NCBI GenBank assembly: GCA_009760855.2
Contig: WPIO01000001.1
Coordinates: 4,238,001 to 4,302,000, forward strand
Source of the DNA: Cristatella mucedo
Lineage: Eukaryota > Bryozoa > Phylactolaemata > Cristatellidae
Reading direction: 5' to 3'
Length of the DNA stretch: 64,000 nt
Shown here: one piece after another, positions 60,301 to 62,849 of the stretch
Layout of the letters: each line of letters opens with the position of its first letter
How positions within the stretch are numbered: position 1 is the stretch's first letter
Made by a program: the position numbers and the translations under genes
Notes under the pieces: model-generated
What the model was told of the DNA's origin: nothing
The model's database searches: none
The model's input: only the letters and a program-made list of their open reading frames with translations

Positions 60301-61959
60301 AGAACCCGTTGGTATCTTCCCCTGCAGCAACGACCCACTGCCGTCGGTGTAGATCAATCGCCGGGTCAACGGCAAGTAGTTTTCTTTGTCCATGCTAATG
60401 CAATTCATGAGCTAACGTTTTGTACAACGTAACGGTGTACGTGGCTTGCTTTGTGTGAGTACGCCAAACTGTCCGTATTCCATCGAAAGGCAATATACTG
60501 ATCCCGGCTTATCGTCAGGTGTAGAAGGAGGTTGTTCAGGCGGATCCCTAACAAATCAGATTTCAAAACCCAGTAGAAAAAGCGTAGTTGCTGTTCCCGA
60601 ATAGGCACGCAATAAATCTCTACAGAAGGTGGCCGACAAGTTTTAAAAATCTACGAAATAACCTACGTGGGTCTCCTGACGTGGAGGATTAATTGTGGAT
60701 AATAATAATGATAACGATAATATACTTGATAAAGCGCCCAGAGAATTCAATCTCTTTCTAGGCGCTTTACATTTGCTGCAAAGGGAAACGCGATTGAATG
60801 GTGAGTAATATCATGCTTGATAAACAACATGAATAACATTGTTAGGGGTGAAATGCACAGGGTCAGCATACAAGTGCGGTTAGTGGCAGCATGCACAGTA
60901 TCAGCACGCATAAGCACATTAAGGACGAATCACAAGGACCCACTAAATGCTGCAATGAATAGGTGCGTTTTTAACTTCTTTTTAAATGTGTGACAGTGTG
61001 GCAGGCAGCTGCAGGAGGAGTCGTACGTCGATGAGCCAGTCGTTTAGTGGAAACGACTGAGCTGCCTTGAAGCTCGCAGAGGCACTAAGGTGGCTCAGCA
61101 GTGAGAAGTGCAGCGCTATCGCTAGTGCTTCATTTTCTATAGACTTTTGCTGCTCATCCATTCGCCCATTATTTTTTAGTGCAGGGAGCGGCTCGTTTGG
61201 CACGAAAAGCCATTCGTGAGACTTATCCATTGCACACCTGTCTCCGGCCGCCGCCGCCAGCCAGCCTCGATAAATTGCTGGTCAGTTGACTGCCTCGAAA
61301 CCTTTCCATTGGGTAAACGAGACGGTGGTGCTGACGACTGGTGAACAGACTGCGCTGGCACGAAAGCGCTGGCAAAAAAGCGCGCCACGCGGTTTTTCGT
61401 CGCCGGAATGCTTCAACTACTTGGCGTCAAACGCCATGAAGCATAGCATAGCTTTGTCGTATGTGCGAAGTATGCATGAATTTGTAATTTCATGGAACAC
61501 CTGTATGCACGAAGATGTAACATTATGCTGGCAGCAGCTCTTTCTTAAGCGAACTTACCGTCGCCAAGGTCGACATTGTAGTACGATGCGTTCCCTGTTT
61601 GAACGAGAGTCCACACCCACACGTTCGAGAAGACCCGTCCTAAGCGGAACGGCAGTTAGTTTCCTCGCATGCGCAGTTGGCATTTCGCAGAAGCACAGCA
61701 AATAGTGACGGATTTCCGCCACGAATTAGTCGGCTCGGTGCGCCCCTTACCGATTCCACTGCTGTCGACCGTGGAGTTCACCACCAAGGACAGCCCTCGG
61801 GTTAAAGGCGGCGCCTGGTAGACTGACAGCGTGGTGTAGCCCGCGCACGAACTCGGCGTCGACGTTGCGGCGCACGGATTGCTCGTGCTGCTCGAGGCGG
61901 CCGCATAGCGGCCGTACGCGGTCGAGCAGAAGCAGCCTCCGGCGCCCACACCCGCGTAC
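2240..61959 (-). CDS. Polycystin-1-like receptor gene, partial (26 internal exons joined)
   Basis: Large cell-surface glycoprotein of the polycystin-1/REJ family. Joined exons (5'->3' on the minus strand): 61959-61751, 61639-61559, 55384-55257, 52457-52307, 50254-50114, 49447-49287, 46225-46030, 42962-42852, 40153-39926, 38431-38282, 36814-36624, 33984-33879, 29511-29398, 29217-29026, 28947-28032, 27748-27555, 26739-26502, 26383-26073, 22799-22608, 12256-12057, 11808-11575, 11293-11098, 5372-5240, 4208-4069, 3728-3548, 2338-2240. All donor and acceptor phases match, mostly phase 1. Domains in order: WSC (C-terminal half), PKD, Cys-rich region, PKD array, REJ start. Many N-x-S/T sites and no membrane segment in this part fit an ectodomain. 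In the family, REJ is followed by GAIN/GPS, PLAT and a multi-pass membrane region; these and the N-terminus are not seen here. Family members act in cilia mechanosensing or sperm-egg recognition; which applies here is unknown. A PKD1L-type paralogue is equally possible. Confidence 0.87.
3548..3728 (-). CDS. Exon 25: REJ module continuation
   Basis: 181 nt, phase 1 in and 2 out, acceptor aatttttag, donor taca/GTAAGG. Encodes [30 protein letters not shown] and PGNPPLLEI, matching the family pattern of a strand, a Ser-rich turn (r-s-s-s) and G-x-P-P-x-x-x-I. Confidence 0.9.
4069..4208 (-). CDS. Exon 24: REJ module, W-x-C segment
   Basis: 140 nt, phase 2 in and 1 out, acceptor tttgtatttaag, donor ccag/GTAACG. 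Joined to exon 23 it reads [13 protein letters not shown], the W-x-C that follows the DPD motif in REJ. It then reads [17 protein letters not shown], where family members have s-x-G-C. Confidence 0.88.
5240..5372 (-). CDS. Exon 23: REJ core (LVAxIRGG, LDAxxxSxDPD)
   Basis: 133 nt, phase 1 in and 2 out, acceptor gtttgttacag, donor tgca/GTAAGT. Encodes [17 protein letters not shown] and [18 protein letters not shown], the most diagnostic REJ signature (LVA.I.GG...LD.s.S.DPD). The frame is open further upstream to 5430, but only this acceptor gives the phase needed by exon 22. Confidence 0.9.
5540..5615. repeat. Purine-rich tract
   Basis: About 75 nt of nearly pure A/G (gaagaagaagaggagaaag) on the plus strand, 170 nt upstream of exon 23 on the gene strand, so it reads as a pyrimidine tract in the pre-mRNA. 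Confidence 0.7.
6385..8279 (+). mobile_element. LINE copy A, 5' part (linker, RT, C-terminus)
   Basis: The longest LINE copy. The frame 6436-6627 matches the endonuclease-RT linker. At 6960-7400 come [24 protein letters not shown] and YADETQL (RT motifs). The frame 7295-7972 gives the RT C-terminal region ([21 protein letters not shown]). There are several stops and frameshifts. The YADD box reads YADE. The 3' UTR breaks off at 8279 within gcatgct and resumes at 10158, so the element is interrupted by a later insertion. Confidence 0.85.
8280..8995 (+). mobile_element. LINE family 2, body (inserted into copy A)
   Basis: A distinct CR1/L2-type family: [61 protein letters not shown]. The frame is open from 8224 to past 9000, unusually intact for this window. 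Its opening codons belong to copy A and its end to copy B, so the 272-codon ORF is a chimera of three elements. The 3' part lies at 10016-10157. Confidence 0.82.
8996..10015 (+). mobile_element. LINE copy B (5' truncated, inserted into family 2)
   Basis: Begins mid-RT at [20 protein letters not shown] and runs through the C-terminal region in an open frame 9024-9728 (234 codons, the best preserved copy of the main family). A frameshift near TSPRPDHI separates it from the final KTHLFRTAF. It then has the repeat-bearing 3' UTR, the stem-loop agcgcctag...gggcgct (9952-9985) and an (ATT)n tail. A short duplicated attg flanks the insertion. Confidence 0.88.
10016..10157 (+). mobile_element. LINE family 2, displaced 3' end
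   Basis: Matches the 3' end of the other family 2 copy at about 22.20-22.34 kb (gttgc-tgaga, ...ctcattgataacaaccacatagtcttt...). It is separated from its body only by copy B, which shows the order of insertion. Confidence 0.75.
10158..10340 (+). mobile_element. LINE copy A, displaced 3' UTR and tail
   Basis: Begins with catgctgccactaacc, the point where copy A breaks at 8279. It continues through the 3' UTR to a decayed terminal stem-loop (aaagtccctag...ggcgcatattg). It completes copy A around the two nested insertions. Confidence 0.78.
11098..11293 (-). CDS. Exon 22: REJ module
   Basis: 196 nt, phase 0 in and 1 out, acceptor gcacgttttag, donor atcg/GTACGT. Encodes [31 protein letters not shown] and TVYIRI: the L-x-x-G-x-Y-x-F/V strand and the linker strand that precede the spLVA-GG motif of REJ. 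Confidence 0.88.
11575..11808 (-). CDS. Exon 21: PKD/REJ boundary
   Basis: 234 nt, exactly 78 codons, phase 0 to 0, acceptor gatctag, donor cag/GTAAAA. Encodes [18 protein letters not shown] and [15 protein letters not shown]. In the family the REJ module opens with a C-x-x-P-x-V motif followed by an N-C and a y-x-W strand, as seen here. Three or more sequons. Confidence 0.88.
12057..12256 (-). CDS. Exon 20: last PKD-type repeat before REJ
   Basis: 200 nt, phase 1 in and 0 out, acceptor atttcattttag, donor aaag-type AAG/GTAATT. Joined to exon 19 it reads [17 protein letters not shown], then [20 protein letters not shown], the H-x-F-x-x-x-G closing strands. The intron upstream is 10.35 kb and full of LINE sequence. 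Confidence 0.85.
12360..12562 (+). mobile_element. LINE 3' UTR and (ATT)n tail, decayed
   Basis: A 3' fragment of the main family in the intron before exon 19: tttgtgatacaccctt..., gcatgcttacactgtgcctgctgc, then ttagttctctaagaactctatg and (ATT)n. The coding part is absent. Confidence 0.65.
14465..15413 (-). mobile_element. LINE copy C (5' truncated)
   Basis: On the minus strand it starts at the [11 protein letters not shown] point, directly beside the (ATT)n tail of copy D, and runs through the RT C-terminal region to a 3' UTR ending at (AAT)n near 14480. No long open frame remains; there are many indels. Confidence 0.82.
15416..16550 (-). mobile_element. LINE copy D
   Basis: Minus-strand copy reaching 5' to the RT active-site region ([20 protein letters not shown]; the YADD box is changed to YTND). 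It keeps the C-terminal region, the 3' UTR (15.42-15.68 kb) and the terminal stem-loop plus (ATT)n at 15,417. The frame 15585-15989 on the minus strand covers its end ([19 protein letters not shown]). It is tandem with copy C. Confidence 0.82.
16627..16685. repeat. (TA)n microsatellite
   Basis: About 28 uninterrupted TA units. Confidence 0.97.
19410..20785 (+). mobile_element. LINE copy E
   Basis: Starts in the RT domain (LDTIDHQVL), passes [31 protein letters not shown] (YADD changed to YADS), then the C-terminal region with several frameshifts, the 3' UTR and a short (ATT)n tail. The frame 19569-19862 is the best preserved part. Confidence 0.84.
21240..22340 (+). mobile_element. LINE family 2, second copy
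   Basis: Heavily mutated copy: [15 protein letters not shown] near 21,250, then [21 protein letters not shown], and the open end 21967-22206 ([31 protein letters not shown]). The RT core between 21.55 and 21.57 kb is missing. The 3' end matches 10016-10157. It lies 270 nt downstream of exon 19 on the gene strand. Confidence 0.78.
22608..22799 (-). CDS. Exon 19: PKD repeat end and next start
   Basis: 192 nt, phase 1 to 1, acceptor tatatttccag, donor ttcg/GTAAGT. Joined to exon 18 it gives [17 protein letters not shown], the closing strands of a PKD repeat. It then reads [20 protein letters not shown] and HIDF, the opening of the next. Same length and phases as exon 14. Confidence 0.9.
22800..26072. 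other. Intron between exons 18 and 19
   Basis: LINE copy F occupies 23,280-25,108. Nothing is recognised in 22,800-23,279 or 25,109-26,072. Confidence 0.75.
23280..25108 (+). mobile_element. LINE copy F, RT core deleted
   Basis: Starts in the endonuclease-RT linker ([48 protein letters not shown], frame 23667-23927). It jumps at about 24,110 from [10 protein letters not shown] straight to [15 protein letters not shown] and so lacks the whole catalytic RT core. The C-terminal region is well preserved (24116-24361, 24386-24829), followed by the 3' UTR, stem-loop and (ATT)n at 25,086. Confidence 0.86.
26073..26383 (-). CDS. Exon 18: PKD repeat
   Basis: 311 nt, phase 2 in and 1 out, acceptor tacttctttag, donor gcag/GTAAGC. 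Joined to exon 17 the text runs [19 protein letters not shown], a normal PKD ending. Next come [31 protein letters not shown] and SSAVYTNA, one further repeat with a W-S-F turn in place of WDFGDG. Confidence 0.9.
26502..26739 (-). CDS. Exon 17: PKD repeat
   Basis: 238 nt, phase 1 in and 2 out, acceptor ctgttttttag, donor caaat/GTAGGT. Encodes [25 protein letters not shown] and [12 protein letters not shown], with the GDG turn and the H-x-Y strand before the next junction. The frame hits a stop only past the donor. The 118-nt intron to exon 18 is the third shortest in the gene. Confidence 0.9.
27555..27748 (-). CDS. Exon 16: PKD repeat
   Basis: 194 nt, phase 2 in and 1 out, acceptor gtcgcatttcag, donor agcag/GTGAGC. 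Joined to exon 15 it restores the classic turn WDYNDG at the splice. It continues with [20 protein letters not shown], the closing strands, and [13 protein letters not shown], the start of the next repeat. Confidence 0.9.
28032..28947 (-). CDS. Exon 15: long exon with several PKD repeats
   Basis: 916 nt, phase 1 in and 2 out, acceptor tatcgttctag, donor atatg/GTAAGG. About 305 codons hold at least three PKD units: [18 protein letters not shown], then [14 protein letters not shown] with [18 protein letters not shown], then [15 protein letters not shown], then the opening strands of a further unit. It is the longest continuous coding stretch in the window and anchors the family call. Confidence 0.93.
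29026..29217 (-). CDS. Exon 14: PKD repeat end and next start
   Basis: 192 nt, phase 1 to 1, acceptor ttttttgtag, donor atcg/GTGCGT. Encodes [20 protein letters not shown] (closing strands of a PKD repeat) and [16 protein letters not shown] (opening of the next). Same length and phases as exon 19, which suggests repeat-unit duplication. An internal GTAAGT at about 29167 is read through. Confidence 0.88.
29398..29511 (-). CDS. Exon 13: PKD repeat core
   Basis: 114 nt, phase 1 to 1, acceptor cttctttgtag, donor gcca/GTAAGT. Encodes [17 protein letters not shown] and [11 protein letters not shown]; the F-P-D-G turn replaces the canonical FGDG. The intron to exon 14 is 180 nt. Confidence 0.85.
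29810..29910 (-). mobile_element. LINE fragment G1 (C-terminal coding)
   Basis: About 100 nt matching the antisense of [10 protein letters not shown]...YAP in the main family. It lies on the wrong side of the adjacent tail at 29,957 to belong to that copy, so it is a separate fragment. Confidence 0.6.
29957..30215 (-). mobile_element. LINE fragment G2 (3' UTR and tail)
   Basis: Minus-strand 3' end: (AAT)n, then atttgttatagcgccatcagagaactcaatctctt (terminal stem-loop, antisense) and the 3' UTR up to cacggaactc. Confidence 0.75.
31040..31790 (+). mobile_element. LINE copy H (5' truncated)
   Basis: Starts at about [14 protein letters not shown], runs through LHWLPVKH and PLTDVK, then the 3' UTR and a terminal stem-loop with a short ATT tail. 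Contains a small internal duplication of the CACTGGCT region near 31,250-31,310. Confidence 0.75.
32140..32806 (+). mobile_element. LINE copy I (5' truncated)
   Basis: Begins near [19 protein letters not shown] (32,155) and runs through [29 protein letters not shown], the 3' UTR and the stem-loop to a degenerate ATT tail. Confidence 0.78.
33879..33984 (-). CDS. Exon 12: PKD-array segment
   Basis: 106 nt, phase 0 in and 1 out, acceptor gcgttgtag, donor caag/GTAAGA. Encodes [20 protein letters not shown] and SYFFATFSQ, the linker strand and start of a repeat. Phase 0 matches only exon 11 and phase 1 matches exon 13, which ties it into the chain. Confidence 0.8.
33985..36623. other. Intron between exons 11 and 12
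   Basis: LINE copy J at 35,285-35,965. The region 34,000-35,280 has more even base composition and a few short frames, none recognised; 35,966-36,623 is blank. Confidence 0.7.
35285..35965 (+). mobile_element. LINE copy J (5' truncated, strongly decayed)
   Basis: Starts at the [12 protein letters not shown] point (gggcttgtttagataagggtacc) and is followed by weak C-terminal matches ([18 protein letters not shown]). The 3' end is a decayed stem-loop and (ATT)n at 35,940-35,960. Confidence 0.68.
36624..36814 (-). CDS. Exon 11: PKD repeat
   Basis: 191 nt, phase 1 in and 0 out, acceptor gtcattttag, donor ttcg/GTAAGA. Encodes [33 protein letters not shown]: the W-x-I-D-G turn (a PKD turn lacking the second acidic residue) followed by the F-x-x-x-G-x-H-x-V-x-V strand. 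Confidence 0.85.
36952..37690 (+). mobile_element. LINE copy K (5' truncated)
   Basis: Starts at [20 protein letters not shown] with an open frame 36952-37467 (171 codons) through [20 protein letters not shown] and [10 protein letters not shown], then the 3' UTR, stem-loop and (ATT)n. It is among the least mutated copies and hence likely recent. Confidence 0.88.
38282..38431 (-). CDS. Exon 10: PKD-type repeat segment
   Basis: 150 nt, phase 1 to 1, acceptor atttttgcag, donor tacg/GTAAGC. Encodes [20 protein letters not shown] and [14 protein letters not shown]. It contains the G-x-x-x-V/L-x-G closing strands of one repeat and the start of the next, with several N-glycosylation sequons. A (TA)n microsatellite sits 66 nt upstream of the acceptor. 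Confidence 0.85.
38495..38531. repeat. (TA)n microsatellite
   Basis: About 17 TA units, 66 nt upstream of exon 10 on the gene strand. It creates a false tyrosine/isoleucine-rich frame. Confidence 0.95.
39118..39850 (-). mobile_element. LINE copy L
   Basis: Minus strand. (AAT)n and stem-loop at 39,125-39,190, then a shortened 3' UTR and C-terminal coding remnants (39264-39617: [28 protein letters not shown]). A gap in the LHWLPVK-AYLSD part is an internal deletion. Confidence 0.78.
39926..40153 (-). CDS. Exon 9: PKD-type repeat
   Basis: 228 nt, phase 1 to 1, acceptor aatgttgtag, donor gcag/GTAAGA. Encodes [28 protein letters not shown] and [10 protein letters not shown]. It is a degenerate PKD repeat with the closing VTYAYA strand at the exon end. 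Sequons NWS, NIS and NVT. Confidence 0.85.
40285..40590 (-). mobile_element. LINE copy M (3' UTR only)
   Basis: Tail, stem-loop (agcgccctcagagaactcaa) and 3' UTR of the subfamily that carries gtgagtaatatcat...gataaacaacatgaataac, ending just after the last coding codons (TTTKRT region). The coding part is absent. Confidence 0.8.
41499..42323 (+). mobile_element. DNA element with ~32-bp inverted, partly palindromic ends
   Basis: The left end TTGAGCTCGATGGCTGTAAC then CCGGGTTACCA (41,499-41,530) is matched in inverted orientation by the right end (42,293-42,323) with few mismatches. Each end contains or abuts a perfect palindrome: GTAACCCGGGTTAC at 41,515-41,528 and GGGTTACCATGGTAACCC at about 42,284-42,301. 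The interior carries the ORF listed separately. No clear target-site duplication was seen. The superfamily is not recognised. It lies in the exon 8-9 intron. Confidence 0.6.
41650..42159 (+). pseudogene. Unrecognised ORF with one internal stop, inside the TIR element
   Basis: A single frame from about 41,626 to 42,159, broken only by TAG at 41,839-41,841, encodes about 170 residues: [33 protein letters not shown], stop, [37 protein letters not shown]. It is acidic then Ser-rich, with no transposase motif that I recognise. It could be a remnant of a transposase N-terminus or a captured host gene piece. Confidence 0.45.
42852..42962 (-). CDS. Exon 8: PKD-array linker
   Basis: 111 nt, phase 1 to 1, acceptor tggctttcag, donor cagg/GTAAGG. 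Encodes [17 protein letters not shown] and [10 protein letters not shown], a beta-strand-like segment typical of the regions joining PKD repeats. Contains the sequon NFT. Confidence 0.8.
43967..44096 (+). mobile_element. tRNA-derived SINE copy 2 (in LINE N)
   Basis: GTGGCCCAGTGATTAAGG (A box), GGTCGTGGGCTCCAGCTC (B box), then agcaccaatctagagattaa...tctcttagagtgct and ATT repeats. The 3' half is the LINE stem-loop with compensating base changes. Confidence 0.72.
44557..44723 (-). mobile_element. tRNA-derived SINE copy 3 (in LINE N)
   Basis: Minus strand: TTTGGCTCAGTGGTTAACTT (A box), GATCGTAGGCTCAAGCC (B box), body, tail gaagtacctgaattggg. LINE sequence flanks both sides, and a short ggatg(a/t)a is duplicated at the junctions. 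Confidence 0.7.
45279..45366. repeat. (TA)n/(ATAC)n compound microsatellite
   Basis: Compound TA, ATAC and CACA units. The minus-strand IYIY frame over it is not a gene. Confidence 0.95.
46030..46225 (-). CDS. Exon 7: Cys-rich segment
   Basis: 196 nt, phase 0 in and 1 out, donor tcaa/GTAAGT, acceptor tcactgatag. Encodes [19 protein letters not shown], then SDCN, CPNGSRF and NRNCY: two short Cys-bearing motifs. In vertebrate polycystin-1 the same region holds a C-type lectin and an LDL-A module; this segment is not clearly either. Only the phase-0 reading is open to the donor. Confidence 0.75.
46226..49286. other. Intron between exons 6 and 7, no feature seen
   Basis: 3.06 kb of AT-rich sequence. 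This is the longest stretch in the window in which I recognise neither transposon nor exon. Confidence 0.65.
49287..49447 (-). CDS. Exon 6: GWRF module of polycystin-like ectodomain
   Basis: 161 nt, phase 1 in and 0 out, acceptor tcgcttgtag, donor ctg/GTACTG. Encodes a Ser/Thr-rich start, [28 protein letters not shown] and YVRFL. Joined to exon 7 it reads YVRFLVFRPYC, a strand pattern (GWxF...VxRP) that I associate from memory with hypothetical invertebrate extracellular proteins, not a named Pfam fold. An alternative in-frame acceptor at 49483 would add 36 nt. Confidence 0.7.
50114..50254 (-). CDS. Exon 5 (tentative): Ser/Thr-rich linker
   Basis: 141 nt, phase 1 to 1, acceptor ctccatatag, donor gcag/GTACGC. 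Encodes a polar, small-residue segment ([20 protein letters not shown]) with no recognised fold. It is included because the frame is open and the phases fit exons 4 and 6, but it does not look like the end of a PKD repeat, which the exon 4 sequence would require. A 66-nt alternative with the same phases is at 50650-50715. Confidence 0.42.
50480..50622 (-). mobile_element. tRNA-derived SINE copy 4
   Basis: Minus strand: CGGTTTGGCCGGTGGTTAAA (A box), GGTCATAGGCTCGAGCCC (B box, close to GGTTCGANNCC), body, then gtgcctgaaatgagatgaag...tctcttagggcac as a clear terminal stem-loop. It is the best preserved copy. It lies in the exon 4-5 intron. Confidence 0.74.
50716..52306. other. Part of the exon 4-5 intron, no gene seen
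   Basis: Contains only the TG repeat at 51.1 kb. Short frames here have no family resemblance. Confidence 0.6.
51083..51107. repeat. (TG)n microsatellite
   Basis: tgtgtgtttgtgtgtgtgtg, a short GT run in the exon 4-5 intron. Confidence 0.9.
52307..52457 (-). CDS. Exon 4: second PKD repeat start, probable GC-AG donor
   Basis: Phase 0 in, acceptor ttaattctag. Encodes [20 protein letters not shown] and [11 protein letters not shown], a PKD start with the GDG turn. No good GT donor follows. The best fit is GGAG/GCGAGT, a GC-AG donor giving phase 1, which matches the following exons. The 3' edge is therefore less certain than the 5' edge. Confidence 0.72.
52458..55256. other. Intron between exons 3 and 4
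   Basis: Holds the third-lineage RT fragment (53,180-53,745). The plus-strand frame 52,835-53,113 (92 codons, [20 protein letters not shown]) is unrecognised. The rest is blank. Confidence 0.6.
53180..53745 (-). mobile_element. Non-LTR retrotransposon RT fragment (third lineage)
   Basis: The minus-strand frame 53532-53744 has [11 protein letters not shown] then a disrupted PQGS and [10 protein letters not shown], the RT motif before the YADD box. About 120 nt downstream comes [16 protein letters not shown], the equivalent of [14 protein letters not shown]. It differs enough from the main family to be another lineage or a very old copy. Confidence 0.6.
55257..55384 (-). CDS. Exon 3: end of first PKD repeat
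   Basis: 128 nt, phase 1 in and 0 out, donor GAG/GTAAGA, acceptor cgttttag. Encodes [20 protein letters not shown] and then [12 protein letters not shown], the closing strands of a PKD repeat. Joined to exon 2 across a 6.2-kb intron it completes the motif DLGDG. N-glycosylation sequon NIT. Confidence 0.85.
55612..55830. repeat. Imperfect GCN/CAG trinucleotide-rich stretch
   Basis: Imperfect runs of gca, gcg, ggc and tgg triplets give alanine-, proline- and leucine-rich frames on both strands at once, which marks it as a simple repeat rather than coding. It lies in the intron between exons 2 and 3. Confidence 0.75.
56612..56760 (-). mobile_element. LINE 3' tail fragment O1
   Basis: Stem-loop acgccctcagagaacttaat with the cagcaaatgag spacer and the start of the 3' UTR (gattagtggtagcatgctcaat). 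It is immediately followed by a second tail fragment. Confidence 0.68.
56765..56870 (-). mobile_element. LINE 3' tail fragment O2
   Basis: A decayed second copy of the same tail (ataatgataatgcatttgca, ...tgctgcaaaggaagcatgacc) directly beside O1, in the same orientation. Confidence 0.6.
57440..58870 (+). pseudogene. Decayed hAT transposase (ZMYM1-like)
   Basis: Successive broken frames match the ZMYM1/DUF4371-type hAT transposase in order: [13 protein letters not shown] (about 57,520), [20 protein letters not shown] (57,690), [15 protein letters not shown] (57,830), [18 protein letters not shown] (57,925), DIKFGF then [11 protein letters not shown] (58,210), [10 protein letters not shown] (58,365) and the C-terminal dimerisation region [17 protein letters not shown] (58,440). 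A sequence resembling the hAT 3' terminus (ccttctggctggcgctcac) follows near 58,850. It is not functional. Confidence 0.8.
59008..59148. repeat. 71-bp tandem duplication
   Basis: Two diverged copies of ggctgaacattgt-atgc...ttgccagagacacggtg(t/c)cattatacttgcat sit with a period of 71 bp (the ggctgaacattg cores at 59,014 and 59,085). Confidence 0.8.
59790..59985 (+). mobile_element. Possible LINE RT remnant
   Basis: The frame 59715-59984 contains [10 protein letters not shown] and, 24 residues on, [19 protein letters not shown], spaced roughly like YADDTQLY and [16 protein letters not shown] in the LINEs. Nothing recognisable surrounds it, so this may be chance. Confidence 0.3.
60697..60995 (-). 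mobile_element. LINE copy P (3' UTR only)
   Basis: (AAT/ATG)n, a clean stem-loop (agcgcccagagaattcaatc...ggcgctt) and a full 3' UTR of the M-type subfamily, ending at cttctttttaaatgtg. Well preserved. Confidence 0.82.
61559..61639 (-). CDS. Exon 2: start of first PKD repeat
   Basis: An 81-nt exon, phase 1 to 1, reached through a 111-nt intron. It encodes [10 protein letters not shown] and [11 protein letters not shown], with the final G split across the junction. This is the strand pair and the DxGDG turn that define a PKD repeat. An in-frame stop just upstream of the acceptor (ccgcttag) fixes the left limit of the exon in this frame. Confidence 0.82.
61751..61959 (-). CDS. Exon 1 of window: WSC domain, C-terminal half
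   Basis: Reads [18 protein letters not shown], then NPC and SSC cysteines and SVYQ. This is the second half of a WSC (carbohydrate-binding, Cys-rich) domain, which in polycystin-1 sits between the LRRs and the first PKD repeat. Donor GTAAGG gives phase 1 out. The acceptor (ttttcgtacag) gives phase 2 in, but the frame stays open to about 62078, so the 5' edge could lie further up. The WSC first half was not found between 62 and 64 kb. The exon is much more GC-rich than the introns. Confidence 0.75.
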
Positions 61960-62085
61960 CTGTACGAAAATACGACGCCCAGGCGCATGCGCCTGCCGGT
62001 CTGGATGAGCCGCGTCGACGCACCGTGCCTCCATACCAGCGTTCCAGCTCGGAATGTGCTATCAAACGACTCGCACACAGAGGCT

Positions 62086-62160
62086 CAGTGGCGGAGCCAG
62101 GGGGGTCAACGGAGCATTTGCCCCGAACCTAATTTGGGCGGCGTCGTGGGTCGCACTCTT
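62086..62160 (+). mobile_element. hAT-like terminus
   Basis: CAGTGGCGGAGCCAGGGGGG is the 5' terminal inverted repeat typical of many animal hAT elements of the ZMYM1/DUF4371 kind. It is followed by a C-run (atttgccccgaacc), as in the usual sub-terminal region. The body downstream is not recognisable. It lies 127 nt upstream of the WSC exon. Confidence 0.55.
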
Positions 62161-62849
62161 TTTCTACGCCCTCGAGGTCAGCTTTGAGTCTGAATTCCAC
62201 TCGACGAGCAACTGTCGAGTTCGTTTCAAATAAACGCTATGATTTTGCACTGGAATGCTTTTTCAATTTCGGTTGAGCCTACACGAAAATCCTCCGGGCC
62301 TTGCCCCATACGTACAAACTGTGCAAGTCTTGCTTCCAGATGAACATCCTGCCTCTGCCTCTTCCTGAGGTCAACTATCATTCTGCTAGGATTATAGCAT
62401 GGTATTATGTGCATTTTTTATTCGCACCTTTGAATCTCCAGAAAGTAGCTAGCTGTGAGTTAATGCCTATTCTAAGCTATTTAGGCTTAATCCTCTTACG
62501 GTATTGTGCGTTCACTTTTTTCTTTCAACAAAACTCCTTCCATTCGGACTTCAATCCAAAATGAAACAGATTTTTAATATTGCGAGAGATGTTGTTAGCT
62601 CTCTTAAGTAAAGTAGGTGCTGTAAGTTGCTGAAAGCTGCCTATATCTTCGCCTTATGTTTTCTGATGCACGTGCATGTGTAATTTGCTTCCGTTAACGG
62701 ATGTCGCACAGAACGTTCAAAGGTAAATCTGCCTAGAAAAGGTAAGCTGATGTAAAAGCCTCATTTATATAACAGCAGAGGAGCCTTCATGGCCAATATC
62801 GCCGCTTGAAGTGTTCAGTTCAGGAGCAACCTCAAAAGAACTAAAAATC

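Larger units (their letters stand above)
55385..61558. other. 6.2-kb intron between exons 2 and 3
   Basis: Triplet repeat at 55.6 kb, two LINE tails at 56.6-56.9 kb, a GC-rich patch at 56.87-57.42 kb, the hAT relic, the 71-bp tandem duplication, GC-richer patches at 59.22-59.52 and 60.18-60.44 kb, and LINE P. The GC-rich patches have frames on both strands but no recognised product. Confidence 0.65.

Noticed and set aside
2240-61959. Many further frames of 60-100 codons on both strands
   Set aside because: They lack family resemblance, overlap exons or LINEs in another frame, or depend on microsatellites.
61960-62078. Extending the WSC exon upstream along the open frame
   Set aside because: The added residues lack the C-x3-C pattern of a WSC first half; kept only as a possible 5' extension.
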